A stretch of DNA of 64,000 bases from Mycolicibacterium sp. BiH015 (GCF_027706845.1 NZ_JAQGCZ010000014.1:1-64000), one strand, 5' to 3'; positions 52,732-63,210 are shown, counted from the stretch's first letter. Numbers and translations are program-made. Notes: generated from the sequence alone by a model not told the origin.

Positions 52732-53505
52732 ATGATCGAACTCAAGACCGCCGCCGAAATCGACAAGATGGCTGCCACAGGCGAGTTCGTGGCGCGAACG
52801 CTCGGCACTCTGGCGGGCGAAGCCGAGCCCGGCGTGGACCTGATGCAGCTCGAGCACCGCGCCAGGGCATTGATAGCCGACCGCGGCGCGGTGTCGTGCT
52901 ACTGGGACTACTCCCCGTCGTTCGGCCGCGGCCCGTTTCGCAACGTCATCTGCCTGTCGGTCAATGATGGTGTGCTGCACGGACTTCCGCGTTCGTACGT
53001 GTTGCGCGACGGCGACGTGCTCACCATGGACTTCGCGGTGACCATCGACGGCTGGGCCGCCGACTCCGCGGTCACGGTGGTCGTCGGTGACAGCAGGGAC
53101 CCCGCCGACACGGCGTTGGTCGAGTCCACCCGACGAGCCCTGGCCGCGGGCATCGCGGCCGCAGTTCCCGGCAGTCACCTCGGCGACATCTCGGCAGCCA
53201 TCGGCGCCGTCGCCGCCGCCGACGGATACGCCGTCAACACCGATTTCGGCGGGCACGGCATCGGCAGGACCATGCACGAAGACCCCCACGTCCCCAACCG
53301 CGGGAAGCCGGGCCGCGGACTGCTCCTACAGCCAGGGATGACACTGGCATTGGAGCCGTGGTGGGGGCGGGGTACGAACAAGTTGGTCGTCGACGCCGAC
53401 GGCTGGACCCTGCGCTCAGCGGACGGCTCCAACACCGCGCACTCCGAGCACACCATCGCGGTCACCGAGGACGGTCCGCGCGTGCTGACCGCTGTTGCGG
53501 ATTAG
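52732..53505 (+). CDS. Methionine aminopeptidase (type I-like)
   Basis: 257 aa pita-bread fold. Metal ligands are in place: Asp in LTMDFAVTIDG, Asp in AADSAVTV, His in GHGIGRTMHEDPHVPN, Glu in LALEPWWGRG and Glu in HSEHTIAVTE. Removes N-terminal Met from nascent proteins. An extra paralogue, short in the N-terminus and paired with a private XRE regulator. ATG 52732 or 52717. Confidence 0.9.
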   Translation: MIELKTAAEIDKMAATGEFVARTLGTLAGEAEPGVDLMQLEHRARALIADRGAVSCYWDYSPSFGRGPFRNVICLSVNDGVLHGLPRSYVLRDGDVLTMDFAVTIDGWAADSAVTVVVGDSRDPADTALVESTRRALAAGIAAAVPGSHLGDISAAIGAVAAADGYAVNTDFGGHGIGRTMHEDPHVPNRGKPGRGLLLQPGMTLALEPWWGRGTNKLVVDADGWTLRSADGSNTAHSEHTIAVTEDGPRVLTAVAD

Positions 53506-54428
53506 TCCAGGGCCGCCCACGACTCGATGATCTCGCGGGCAATCGAGATCGAGCCGGGAAGAAGCAGCCGGGAGTCACTCGTCGAACCCCAGTCGCCCAG
53601 TGCGAGTGCCTCGCGGATCTCGGCGCGGGTGAACCAGTGGGCCTCCTCGATCTCGCCGTCGTTGAATGCGAACGGCTGCTCGGGATCGCCGAGCGCGTGG
53701 AAACCCACCATCAGCGACCGCGGGAACGGCCACGGCTGAGACCCGAGGTATTGGACATCGGTGACCGTCAGGCCGATCTCCTCGGCGATCTCGCGCACCA
53801 CGCACGACTCGAACGACTCCCCCGCCTCGACGAACCCGGCGAGGATCGAGAACCGGCGCTGCGGCCACACCGCCTGCCGGGCCAACACCGCGCGGTCGTG
53901 GCCGTCGTGCACCAGGCAGATGACCGCAGGATCGATGCGCGGAAATTCTTCGCGGCCGGTCACGGGGTCGATGCGCGACCAACCGCTTTTGATGGGTGTG
54001 GTCGGCGCTCCGTTGACGGGGCTGAATCGAGCGCTGGCATGCCAGTTCAGCAGCGCAGTCGCCGTCGCGACAAGCTGGGCGCTGACATCGTCGAAGATGT
54101 CGCCGGTGCCACGCAGGTCGAGCACCTCGGTCTTGACCGTCGGATCCTCGGGCGGCTCCAGGTCGGAACGGAGTGCCCACACGTGACGGCCGTCGTTGAG
54201 CTTGCCGAGAAACACGGCATCCTCCGGCGGCGCGTCACCGACCTTGCTGGCCTTGTTGAGGACGACGCTGCCCTCGGCGATCAGGACCTGATTGCGGCGA
54301 TCCACCCGCAAAAGCAGCGCATCGCTCCAACCGGCCACCGCGGCGTCGATGTCGGTGCGCAGCGTGTCGGCGCGGTCGGCGCCGACACGGGACAGCAGCG
54401 GGATGTTGCGCAGTCGAAACGGCGTCAT
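53502..54428 (-). CDS. nudC: NAD(H) pyrophosphatase NudC
   Basis: 308 aa. Nudix box GFVEAGESFESCVVREIAEEIGL at about 185-207 and the NudC-specific SQPWPFPRSLM right after it. The zinc-ribbon Cys of E. coli NudC are absent, as in other mycobacteria. Hydrolyses NADH and NAD-linked drug adducts. Start overlaps the stop of the potassium channel gene; its own stop overlaps the map stop. Confidence 0.95.
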   Translation of the reverse strand: MTPFRLRNIPLLSRVGADRADTLRTDIDAAVAGWSDALLLRVDRRNQVLIAEGSVVLNKASKVGDAPPEDAVFLGKLNDGRHVWALRSDLEPPEDPTVKTEVLDLRGTGDIFDDVSAQLVATATALLNWHASARFSPVNGAPTTPIKSGWSRIDPVTGREEFPRIDPAVICLVHDGHDRAVLARQAVWPQRRFSILAGFVEAGESFESCVVREIAEEIGLTVTDVQYLGSQPWPFPRSLMVGFHALGDPEQPFAFNDGEIEEAHWFTRAEIREALALGDWGSTSDSRLLLPGSISIAREIIESWAALD

Positions 54429-55519
54429 CGCTCCTCATCCGCGCTGCGGATGTAAAGCAGCCTGTCCCCCAACTCGAGTGCGTCGACCTCGGGATCGTCG
54501 ACGCGGATGAGCTGGTTGTTGCGCACCACGCCCAGCACGATGTCGGTCTGATGCCGCGGCGACCCGCCCGCCTCCTTGGGTGTGACCTCCCGTTCGGCGA
54601 TGGCAAATCCTCGATCCGGGGTCAACAGGTCTTCCATCATCTCCACCACGCTCGGTGTCTGCACGGCGATGCCGAGCAGCCGGCCAGCCGTCTCGGAGGT
54701 GACCACGGTGGAGTCCGCGCCGGATTGTTCGAGCAGGTGCTGGTTCTCGGCCTCGCGGACGGCGGCGATGATCTTGGCATTGGGCGCGAGTTCTCGTGCG
54801 GTGAGCGTGACCAGCACAGCGGTGTCGTCACGATTGGTGGCGACGATGATCGACTTGGCGTGCTGGGCACCCGCGAGCCGGAGCACCTCGGAGTCGGTCG
54901 CGCTGCCGCGGACGGTGACCAGCCCGGCGCTCTTGGCTCGCTCAAGGGACGCTGCGTCTTCGTCCACCACGACGATGTCGGCGGGGGCGACCTCGTCGCC
55001 GACCATCGCCGCGGCGGCAGTGCGGCCCTTGGTGCCGTAGCCGACGATGATGATGTGGTTGCGCAATCTGTTCCTCCAGCGCTGGATTTGATAGACCTGC
55101 CGCGACTGCGTGGTGAGGGTCTCGACCGTCGTACCGATGAGCACGATCAGGAACGCCACCCGCAGCGGCGTGATCACCAGGACGTTCACCAGCCTGGCTG
55201 ACGGGGTGACGGGCGTGATGTCTCCGTAGCCGGTGGTCGACAGCGACACCGTGGCGTAGTAGAAGCAGTCGAGGAATGACAGCGGATCGTCGGCGTTTGG
55301 CGCGCTATCGATGTCGCGATAGCCGTGCCGGTCCAGATACACGATGATGACCGCCGCGAACAGCGCCGACAACGCGTAGATCACGCGGACCGTTATTCGT
55401 CGCGCGGGGCTGACGAGCGTGGTCGGAATCTGAACGCGGTCGGTGAGCGCATGGTCTGGCATGTCTGCCAGTGATTGGTCGAACCGGCGCAACCGGCGGC
55501 GCAGGCGTCCCTTAGCCAC
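54425..55519 (-). CDS. Potassium channel protein with RCK (TrkA-N) domain
   Basis: 364 aa. Two transmembrane helices flank a pore with filter TTGYGD near residue 95; RCK N-domain IIVGYGTKGRTAA (Rossmann) about 155-290 and RCK C-domain to the end. Rv3200c-like K+ channel. Overlaps nudC start by ATGA. Confidence 0.93.
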   Translation of the reverse strand: MAKGRLRRRLRRFDQSLADMPDHALTDRVQIPTTLVSPARRITVRVIYALSALFAAVIIVYLDRHGYRDIDSAPNADDPLSFLDCFYYATVSLSTTGYGDITPVTPSARLVNVLVITPLRVAFLIVLIGTTVETLTTQSRQVYQIQRWRNRLRNHIIIVGYGTKGRTAAAAMVGDEVAPADIVVVDEDAASLERAKSAGLVTVRGSATDSEVLRLAGAQHAKSIIVATNRDDTAVLVTLTARELAPNAKIIAAVREAENQHLLEQSGADSTVVTSETAGRLLGIAVQTPSVVEMMEDLLTPDRGFAIAEREVTPKEAGGSPRHQTDIVLGVVRNNQLIRVDDPEVDALELGDRLLYIRSADEER

Positions 55520-55565
55520 GAGGCCCGGTCAGTTTGTGAGGCAGCCGCACCAGCACAATGTACTC

Positions 55566-55970
55566 ATGTCCGCTTCCTCGTCTGCACTGCAGCAGATCTC
55601 CAAGTCCTCGCGTGGCGCCAGGATGGGCGCCTGGCTCGTCGGAATGGGGGTACTGCACTTCGCCGCCCCCAAGCCGTTCGACACCATCGTCCCTGAGGAG
55701 CTGCCCGGCACGCAGCGCTTCTACACCTACGCCTCCGGTGTCGCCGAGATCGGTGTCGGGGCCCTGCTGCTCGCGCCGCGGACTCGGCGGGCCGGCGCAC
55801 TCTCGGCCATCGCCCTGTTCCTCGGGGTGCTGCCCGGGAACGTCAACATGGTGCGGCTGTGGTCCAGGGAGCCAGTCAAGCCGCTGCCCATGCGTATCGC
55901 CGCCTGGGCCCGCCTTCCGTTGCAGATCCCGATGATCACGCAGGCCTGGAAGGTCTACAAGGAGAGTTAG
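55566..55970 (+). CDS. DoxX-like small membrane protein
   Basis: 134 aa with four hydrophobic helices and the family strings GVLHFAAPKPFDTIVPEELPG and LPGNVNM. DoxX-like proteins take part in redox or thiol homeostasis complexes. Divergent from the potassium channel; its stop overlaps that of adnB by 4 nt. Confidence 0.85.
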   Translation: MSASSSALQQISKSSRGARMGAWLVGMGVLHFAAPKPFDTIVPEELPGTQRFYTYASGVAEIGVGALLLAPRTRRAGALSAIALFLGVLPGNVNMVRLWSREPVKPLPMRIAAWARLPLQIPMITQAWKVYKES

Positions 55971-58900
55971 GCAGCCTCCTCCCCCGCCTGATCGCTCAGC
56001 AGAGCGATCAGGTCGTCCTCATCGGGGATCACCTCGGGAGCCACGGTCTGGCCGGACCGCACATAGTGGAACACCGCCCGCACCGACGACAGCGGGCATT
56101 CATGTAGCCGTGCCCATGCCAGCCGATACACTGACAACTGAATGGCGTTGTGCTGCAATTCTTCTGAAGAGGACGGCACCTCACCGGTCTTCCAGTCCAC
56201 CACGGTGACCGTGCCGTCCTCGCCGGCGAAGACCGCGTCGATGCGGCCTCGCACCACGTGGCCCGCGATCATCATGTCGAACGGCACCTCGACGTCGACC
56301 GGCGTTCGGGCAGCCCACGGCGACAATGCGAATGCGGACTGCAGTTCCTCCAGTTCGCCCCTGTCCTGCCGATCGGCGTCGGCCGCACCAGGAAGATCGT
56401 CCAGATCGAAGAGCTTCTCTGCCTGGAAGTACCGCTGCACCCATTCGTGAAACGCTGTGCCCAGCAGCGCCTGCGAGTCAGGCCGACGGGGCAGCCGCCG
56501 CTGCAGCCGCTGGGCGACCGCACCGGGATCCTTGCCGAGTTCGACCATCGCGCTGACCGACAGCTGCACCGGCAACGCCGGAGCGGGTCGTTGTGCGGCC
56601 AGTTCCCGCTCCGCGAGAAGCGCGTCGACGTCTGCGGCCCAGCCGTGTACGTCGGCCTGCGCACCGGTTGTGCCGTCCCCCGCGATGGCGGTGGCGACGA
56701 GCTTCGCACCGCGGTCGGTGGGTTCACGGCGGCCGCCCATCGGATCCACCGGCCACATCGCCTCGATCTCGCGTTCCCGCAACGGGTTGGCCTCGCCGTC
56801 GGCGGGTGCGTCGGCCCAGACGTCGACCGTTCCGCACGGTGCGCCTGCCTCCGTCGACGCGTCGATGACATCTTTCAGCCCGCAGAGGAAGTCCGAAGGG
56901 CCGCGCGGCTTGGACTCCGTCGCTCCCCAATGATGACCCGACACCAGCAGCGTGTGCTCGGCGCGGGTGATCGCCACATACAACAGCCGCCGCTCCTCGT
57001 CGGTGCGCCGCTGCTCGAGACTGCGCTTGTGATCGGAGATCTTGTCGGACAGCCCTTTCCGGTCGCTGACATCGGAGGTGTCGAGAACAGGGACACCGTG
57101 TGCCGATACGGTGGCGCAGTCTCCGCGCAGCAGCGGCGGAAGGTCGGCGGCGTCGGTCAGCCAGGTTCGAGGTGATGCGGTCGACGGGAACACCCGCTTC
57201 GACAGGTGCGGCACAGCAACGATCTGCCATTCGAGGCCCTTGGCTGCGTGAACGGTCAGGATCTGGATTCGATCGGCGGACACGGTGACCTCGGCGGGCG
57301 CCAGACCGTTCTCCACCTGCTCGGCGGTGTCCAGATAGGCCAACAGATTTGAGGCCGTCGCCGACCCGCGTGACGAGAAGTCAGCGACCACGTCACCGAA
57401 AGCGTCGAGATGTTCGGTGCCCGACCATCCCGCCGAAACCGGTTGAGCAGCACGGACTTCGGCGTCAACCCCAAGGACGCGCCGTATTTCGGCGACAAGC
57501 TCGGGCAGCGGGCTCTCCAGGTGGGCGCGCAGCGCGGTCAGCTCCCGGCCCAAAGCGACGATCCTGGCATGGCCTGCCGCGGAGTACGCCGCAGCCGGGC
57601 CCGGATCGCAGATGGCGTCGGCCAGACATGCGATGTCGGCGTCCGGGCCCAGCCCTGCAACGATGTCCGCAGGCGCCGACGAAACATCGGGAGAGCCCGG
57701 ATCGACCAACGCTGCGGCGCGTCGCCACAACGCGGCGAGATCATGGGCGCCCAGCCGCCACCGCGGTCCGGTCAGCACCCGCACGGCGGCCGAGCCCGCT
57801 GTCGGGTCGACGCACAGCCGCAGCATCGCCACCACGTCGGCGACCTCGGACACAGCGAGCAGACCGGCGAGCCCGACCACCTCGACAGGAATCCCTCGCC
57901 GGCTCAGAGCTTCGGCCATCGGCGCCGCATCGGCGTTCCGGCGGACCAGCACCGCGGCGGTGGGAACTGCCGTGGATCGACCGTTTTCGTCATGCCAACG
58001 AGCAGCGATCTGGTCGGCAACCCACTCACGTTCGGCCTCGACGTCGGAAAGCAGCGCACAGTGCACAGCACCCGGTTCGGCGCCGGGCCGTGACTGCAGC
58101 GACCGCACCGAGACCGAGCGGCGTCGGGCATCGACGGACATCTCGTTCGCGAGGTGCAGCACCTCCGGCGGGTTGCGCCAACTGGTGCGCAGCTCCAGTG
58201 TGGGCGCCGGCGTTCCGTCCGAACGCGGGAAATCTGTCGTGAAGCGCGGGAGATTGGTCGCCGATGCACCACGCCAGCCGTAGATGGACTGGATGGGGTC
58301 ACCGACGGCCGTCAGGGCGAGATCGTCGTCGGCGCCACCGCCGAACAGCGCCGACAGCGCGACACGCTGCGCGTGACCGGTGTCCTGGTACTCGTCGAGA
58401 AGCACGACGCGGTATCGCTGCCGCAATTGGTCACCGACGGAGGGGAATTGCGAGGCCAGCCGGGCCGCCGAGGCCATCTGCATGCCGAAATCCATCACGC
58501 GTTCCTCGCGCATCCTGCGGTGCAGCTCGTCGATCAGCGGGACGAGCATCGTGCGCTCGGTTTGGGTGGCCAGCATGCGTAGCAGCCATTGGCTGGGGCC
58601 GCCGTCGCGCTGATACCTGCCCGCGGGCAGGGTATGGACCAGCCGGTCGAGTTCGACGTGGGTGTCGTTGAGTTGCGCCGTGTCGACGAGGTGCTCGGAG
58701 AGCTGCCCGGCCAGCCGCAACACCATGCCGGTGATGGAGGCCGGGGACTTGTCGGTGTCCAGCACTGCCGGATGTTCGCACACCACACGAAAGGCCAACT
58801 GCCACAACTCCGTCTCGCTGAGCAGCCGGGTGTCAGGCTCCACGGGAAGCATCAGCCCGTATTCACGTAACAGGTTTCCCGCAAAGGCGTGGTACGTGCC

Positions 58901-59239
58901 GACGGTGACGGGGTCTTCGGTGAAGCCTGCCCCGGTCGCCGAGGGCACCACGAGGCCCGTGCCGGCGAGACGCGCAAGCCGGGCGCGCACCCGCCGTAGA
59001 AGCTGACCGGCGGCCTTCCGGGTGAACGTCAAGCCCAAGACCTCTCCGGGATGCGCGTAGCCGTTGGCGACGAGCCACACCACTCGCGCCGCCATCGTCT
59101 CGGTCTTACCGGCACCGGCCCCCGCGATGACGACGAGCGGCCCCGGTGGCGCGGCGATCACGGCCGCCTGCTCGGCGGTCGGCTCGAAAATCCCCAAGGC
59201 TCTTGACAACTCAGCGGGACTGTATCGGGGTGTGGTCAT
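55967..59239 (-). CDS. adnB: AdnB subunit of the AdnAB helicase-nuclease
   Basis: 1090 aa. UvrD-like motor: Walker A IAGAGAGKTETMAARV near residue 38, DEYQDTGHAQ, GDPIQSIYGWRGA, VHAAKGLEWQ and YVAITRAEHT. C-terminal RecB-family nuclease with VVDWKTGE. AdnAB resects double-strand breaks in mycobacteria. ATG 59239 overlaps the adnA TGA; the frame stays open to 59815 only as a shadow of adnA. Confidence 0.95.
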   Translation of the reverse strand: MTTPRYSPAELSRALGIFEPTAEQAAVIAAPPGPLVVIAGAGAGKTETMAARVVWLVANGYAHPGEVLGLTFTRKAAGQLLRRVRARLARLAGTGLVVPSATGAGFTEDPVTVGTYHAFAGNLLREYGLMLPVEPDTRLLSETELWQLAFRVVCEHPAVLDTDKSPASITGMVLRLAGQLSEHLVDTAQLNDTHVELDRLVHTLPAGRYQRDGGPSQWLLRMLATQTERTMLVPLIDELHRRMREERVMDFGMQMASAARLASQFPSVGDQLRQRYRVVLLDEYQDTGHAQRVALSALFGGGADDDLALTAVGDPIQSIYGWRGASATNLPRFTTDFPRSDGTPAPTLELRTSWRNPPEVLHLANEMSVDARRRSVSVRSLQSRPGAEPGAVHCALLSDVEAEREWVADQIAARWHDENGRSTAVPTAAVLVRRNADAAPMAEALSRRGIPVEVVGLAGLLAVSEVADVVAMLRLCVDPTAGSAAVRVLTGPRWRLGAHDLAALWRRAAALVDPGSPDVSSAPADIVAGLGPDADIACLADAICDPGPAAAYSAAGHARIVALGRELTALRAHLESPLPELVAEIRRVLGVDAEVRAAQPVSAGWSGTEHLDAFGDVVADFSSRGSATASNLLAYLDTAEQVENGLAPAEVTVSADRIQILTVHAAKGLEWQIVAVPHLSKRVFPSTASPRTWLTDAADLPPLLRGDCATVSAHGVPVLDTSDVSDRKGLSDKISDHKRSLEQRRTDEERRLLYVAITRAEHTLLVSGHHWGATESKPRGPSDFLCGLKDVIDASTEAGAPCGTVDVWADAPADGEANPLREREIEAMWPVDPMGGRREPTDRGAKLVATAIAGDGTTGAQADVHGWAADVDALLAERELAAQRPAPALPVQLSVSAMVELGKDPGAVAQRLQRRLPRRPDSQALLGTAFHEWVQRYFQAEKLFDLDDLPGAADADRQDRGELEELQSAFALSPWAARTPVDVEVPFDMMIAGHVVRGRIDAVFAGEDGTVTVVDWKTGEVPSSSEELQHNAIQLSVYRLAWARLHECPLSSVRAVFHYVRSGQTVAPEVIPDEDDLIALLSDQAGEEAA

Positions 59240-62200
59240 TCCTTGCTCCTGGAATCCTGTGCCGGGCACATCGCGCGAACCGGGCAGTGGGCACAGCCGT
59301 CGTTGACCCGCGCGAGGAAATCCGGACCCTGGGTCGCCGCGGCCGCCTGCCGGACCCGCGATTGCCAGTCGGAATGCCCATCGGAGGTCAAGGCGTCCTG
59401 ATGGCGTTCGGTGGCCCCGCCGCCCGTGGCCTTGCCGAGATAGACGAGCCGCCCGCCTCCGGGCTTGTCGCCGTCGTCGAGCAGACCGGCGGCCACCGCC
59501 AGCTGATACATCGCCAGCTGCGCGTGGGACTGGGCGTCGTCCTTGGTCACAGGACTTTTGCCGGTCTTGATGTCCACGACGACGAGCCGGCCCTCGCTGT
59601 CGCGCTCCAGCCGGTCGAGCCGGCCCCGGATCCGCACCGCGGGGCCGTCGGAATCTGGGTCGCCGATCCGACCGTCGACGTCGACCTCGGTGCCGACCTC
59701 GGTCAATTCGGAGCGGGTGTCGGTACGCCACCGCAGGAAGGTCGAAAGCATCTCCAGGTGCCGTGTCAGCTCGTTGTCCGAATACCACTGTGCATCGAAA
59801 GGCAATTGCTTCCATACTTTTTCGAGTTCATTGACAAGTTGACTTTCGGACTTCCCCGACTCCGAGACCAGGGCGTGCACCAGCGACCCCAGCGCCGAGC
59901 GGACATCGCGGCCGCGCGAGCCTCCATGCCGTTCCAGTAGCCAGCGCAGCGGGCAGTCCGCGAGCATCTGCAGCGTCGACGGCGACAAGGTGACGACATG
60001 GTCGTCGCCGTCCCACAAAGGCTGGTCGGTCGACAGTTCGCGCGTGCCATACCACGAACCGGGATCCGCCCCATGCACGCCTGCTTCGGCCAGTCGCGCC
60101 AATTGCGCTGCCGCACAGTGCCTTTCCGTTTCGTCCACCGCACCGGGTGGCGCGCACACCACGGCACGGAGCCGTCCGACCAACGCGGCCGGTGCCAGCA
60201 GCCGCGGGGCCCTGATCGGCGCGGCGGGCTCGGCCGCCGGTTCGGTGGCCAGCGCGGCGAGCTCGTGACAGAACGACGACGGCAGCATGGCGGAGTCACC
60301 GCAATCACTGTCGACCGCCGTCACGAGCAGCCGGCTGCGTGCCCGGCCCATCGCGGCGATCAGCAACCGCCGTTCCTCGGCCAGCAGCGGCGCACGGCTC
60401 GACAACCGTTGCCCTGCTTCGACCACGCCATCGATGACGTCGACGAGATGCTGGGTGCCCAATACGCCACCACGGGGAGATACGTTGGGCCACAGGCCTT
60501 CCTGCAGACCGGCGATCACCACGAACTCCCATTCGCGGTTCAGTGCCGAATGTGCGCTGACCAGCGAGACGCCAGTGCCGGCCTGGTCGTCACCGCGGGG
60601 TGGAAGGGACAGAGACCGGATGTGATCGATCAGGCCGCGAATCGACGCTCCAGCCGTGCGGTCGACGTACTGCTCGGCGAGGTCGAACATCGCGGTGACA
60701 GCGTCGAGGTCGCGCTCCGCCTGGGCGGCCGCGGGGCCACCGCGCTCGCTCGCCGCCAGCCACCGCCGTTGCAAGCCCGAGCGGTACCACGCCTGCCACA
60801 AGGTGTGTCGCGGATCGCTGCCCTTTTCGGCGCTGCGGCGCGCGGCGGCCAGCACCGAGCGGACCCGTCGCAGGGCACGGGCCTGCTCGTCGGGCAGCGT
60901 CACGGAGTCGGTGTGCAGCGCGTCCACCAGGAGCTCGCCGAAACCGTCGGGTGAGCCCGGCGACGCGCGGCGCAGTGCGCGACGCAGCTGCCGCAGCGAC
61001 ACCGGGTCGATGCGTCCGATGGGCCCGGTGACCAAGGCCATCGCGCGGTCGCCATCGAGGTGATCGGCCGTCGCTTCCAAGATCGTGAGCAGCGTCCGCA
61101 CTGCCGGTTGTTCGGCGAGGGGCGCATCGGTGTGCGGCTGGTCCACGGGAACACCAGCCGCCGACAGCGCACGCGCCAGAGCCGTGCCCGAACGGGGAAC
61201 CGACCGGACGATCACAGCCATCTGGTCCCACGGCACGCCGTCGACGAGGTGGGCGCGGCGCAGAGCGTCGGCGATGAGAGCTGACTCCGCGTGTGGCGAC
61301 GCAGCGATGCGCACCGTCAGCGAACCGTGCCCTTCTCTGCCGGTGAACTCACGCGCAGCCTCCGCGCCGGGCAGCCGCCGTGTCACAGCACCGATCGCCT
61401 CCGCGAGCGGTGCCGCGCAACGGTGAGACCGGTTGAGCGTCAGCGTATGACCGTCACCGCGTAGTAACGACGGGTCGGCGCCGCGATACCCGAACACCGT
61501 CTGGTGCGGATCGCCGGCGATCACGGTGAGTTCCGCTCCCGCGGCCAGTATCTCGACCAGCCGGGCCGTCTGCGGGTCGAGGTGTTGCGCATCGTCGACC
61601 AACAGCAATTGAATGCGTGCCCGTTCGGCGGCCAGCAGATCGGCGTCGACGGCGAAAGCCTCCAGCGCCGCGCCCACCAGCTCCGCCGCGCCCAACGCCG
61701 GAACGGTGGCCTGAGGGGCGGCCATACCGACAGCGGAACGGAGAAGCATGATCTGCTCATAGGCCTGCGCGAACCGGCCGGCGGCCTGCCACTCGGGGCG
61801 GCCGCTGAGACGACCGATGCGTTGCAGCGCAAGCGGATCGACGCCCCGCTCACTGCAGCGAGCCATCAGGTCCCGCAGTTCGGTGGCGAAGCCGACGGTG
61901 CTCAGTGCCGGGCGCAGCTGCCCCGGCCAGCGCACCGGCGACGTGTCGCCGTCCTCGACGTCGCCGGCGAGCAGCTCGCGGATGATCCCGTCCTGCTCTG
62001 CGCTGGTGATCAGCCGCGGCTGCGGACTTCCGTTGCGCTGCGCGGCGAGCCGCAACACCGCGAACGCATACGAGTGGACGGTGCGCACCAGCGGCTCACG
62101 CACCGCGTCACGCCCACCCGCACCCAGCAGCCGCGATGTGATGGACGCCCGGGCTAGGGCGCTGAGTCTCGCCGAACCCGTCAGCAAGAGAACCGATTCC

Positions 62201-62349
62201 GGATCGCACCCGGCCGCGATGTGGGCCACCGCGGTGTCGACGAGCAGCGTGCTCTTTCCCGTGCCCGGCCCGCCCAGCACTCGGACGGTGCCACGGGTGT
62301 CCCGGCGACCCAAGGCGTCGAGTGTCAGTTCGGTGTGCGGGGCGGACAT
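59236..62349 (-). CDS. adnA: AdnA subunit of the AdnAB helicase-nuclease
   Basis: 1037 aa. N-terminal UvrD-like motor with LGGPGTGKSTLLVD near residue 22 and degenerate later motifs; C-terminal RecB nuclease VVDIKTGKSPVTKDD. One Cys in DCPLRW and three in CAHCPVRAMC can form an Fe-S cluster as in AddB. Works with AdnB. GTG/ATG choices upstream lack support; ATG 62349 starts MSAPHTEL. Confidence 0.95.
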   Translation of the reverse strand: MSAPHTELTLDALGRRDTRGTVRVLGGPGTGKSTLLVDTAVAHIAAGCDPESVLLLTGSARLSALARASITSRLLGAGGRDAVREPLVRTVHSYAFAVLRLAAQRNGSPQPRLITSAEQDGIIRELLAGDVEDGDTSPVRWPGQLRPALSTVGFATELRDLMARCSERGVDPLALQRIGRLSGRPEWQAAGRFAQAYEQIMLLRSAVGMAAPQATVPALGAAELVGAALEAFAVDADLLAAERARIQLLLVDDAQHLDPQTARLVEILAAGAELTVIAGDPHQTVFGYRGADPSLLRGDGHTLTLNRSHRCAAPLAEAIGAVTRRLPGAEAAREFTGREGHGSLTVRIAASPHAESALIADALRRAHLVDGVPWDQMAVIVRSVPRSGTALARALSAAGVPVDQPHTDAPLAEQPAVRTLLTILEATADHLDGDRAMALVTGPIGRIDPVSLRQLRRALRRASPGSPDGFGELLVDALHTDSVTLPDEQARALRRVRSVLAAARRSAEKGSDPRHTLWQAWYRSGLQRRWLAASERGGPAAAQAERDLDAVTAMFDLAEQYVDRTAGASIRGLIDHIRSLSLPPRGDDQAGTGVSLVSAHSALNREWEFVVIAGLQEGLWPNVSPRGGVLGTQHLVDVIDGVVEAGQRLSSRAPLLAEERRLLIAAMGRARSRLLVTAVDSDCGDSAMLPSSFCHELAALATEPAAEPAAPIRAPRLLAPAALVGRLRAVVCAPPGAVDETERHCAAAQLARLAEAGVHGADPGSWYGTRELSTDQPLWDGDDHVVTLSPSTLQMLADCPLRWLLERHGGSRGRDVRSALGSLVHALVSESGKSESQLVNELEKVWKQLPFDAQWYSDNELTRHLEMLSTFLRWRTDTRSELTEVGTEVDVDGRIGDPDSDGPAVRIRGRLDRLERDSEGRLVVVDIKTGKSPVTKDDAQSHAQLAMYQLAVAAGLLDDGDKPGGGRLVYLGKATGGGATERHQDALTSDGHSDWQSRVRQAAAATQGPDFLARVNDGCAHCPVRAMCPAQDSRSKE

Positions 62350-62425
62350 GCACGCATGACACCACGAGGGTCCGACAACCCCCCTCACCTGGTCTGCGCC
62401 GCGCGCGCCTGGCACCATCGGCAAG

Positions 62426-63208
62426 GTGACCGACCCGTTGTGCACCTACCGATTCGGACCGACCGGGCCCGCCACGGTCCTTGCCATCCATGGATTGACC
62501 GGGCACGGCAAGCGCTGGGAGACGCTGTTCACCCGCCATCTACCCGACGTGACGGCGGTCGCCCCCGACCTCCTCGGACACGGGCGCTCGTCGTGGGATG
62601 CGCCGTGGACGATCGACGCCAACGTCGCGGCACTCGCTGCCCTTGTGGACGCAGAGGCCGATGGCCCGGTCGTCGTGGTGGGCCACTCGTTCGGCGGTGC
62701 GGTCGCGCTGAACCTCGCTGCGGCGCGGCCGGATCTGATCGCCGGCCTGGTGCTTCTCGATCCGGCGGTGGCGCTGGATGGACGATGGATGCGCGAAGTG
62801 GCCGACGACATGTACAGCTCGCCCGACTACACCGACCGCGCCGAAGCCCGTCAGGAGAAGGTCGGCGGTTCGTGGGGCGAGGTGCCCGACGATGAGCTCG
62901 AACGCGAACTCGACGAGCACCTCGTGGATTCAGCAGGTGGCCGCGTGGCGTGGCGCATCAGCATTCCGGCCATGTTGTCGTACTGGAGCGAGCTGACCCG
63001 GCCTGTGCCCGTGCCGCGCGACGGCACACCCACCACGCTGGTACGCGCCGCGCGCACCGACCCGCCCTACGCGAGCGACGAGCTGATCACCGCGCTGGAC
63101 ACCGGTCTCGGACCGCATTTCACCCTGCTGGAATGGGACTGCGACCACATGGTTCCGCTCGCGAGGCCGGCCGAGACCGCGGCCGCGATCCGGGACCGGC
63201 TGGCCTGA
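62426..63208 (+). CDS. lipV: Alpha/beta hydrolase LipV-like
   Basis: 260 aa. Complete hydrolase: HGLTG, nucleophile Ser88 in VVGHSFGGAV, catalytic acid near ARTDPP and His in CDHMVPLARP. Esterase or lipase of the Rv3203 type. GTG start 77 bp from adnA, divergent. Confidence 0.9.
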   Translation: MTDPLCTYRFGPTGPATVLAIHGLTGHGKRWETLFTRHLPDVTAVAPDLLGHGRSSWDAPWTIDANVAALAALVDAEADGPVVVVGHSFGGAVALNLAAARPDLIAGLVLLDPAVALDGRWMREVADDMYSSPDYTDRAEARQEKVGGSWGEVPDDELERELDEHLVDSAGGRVAWRISIPAMLSYWSELTRPVPVPRDGTPTTLVRAARTDPPYASDELITALDTGLGPHFTLLEWDCDHMVPLARPAETAAAIRDRLA

Positions 63209-63210
63209 CG

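Noticed and set aside
59240..59815. N-terminal extension of AdnB
   Set aside because: Overlaps adnA out of frame; the ATGA overlap at 59236-59239 and Walker A position support the shorter form.
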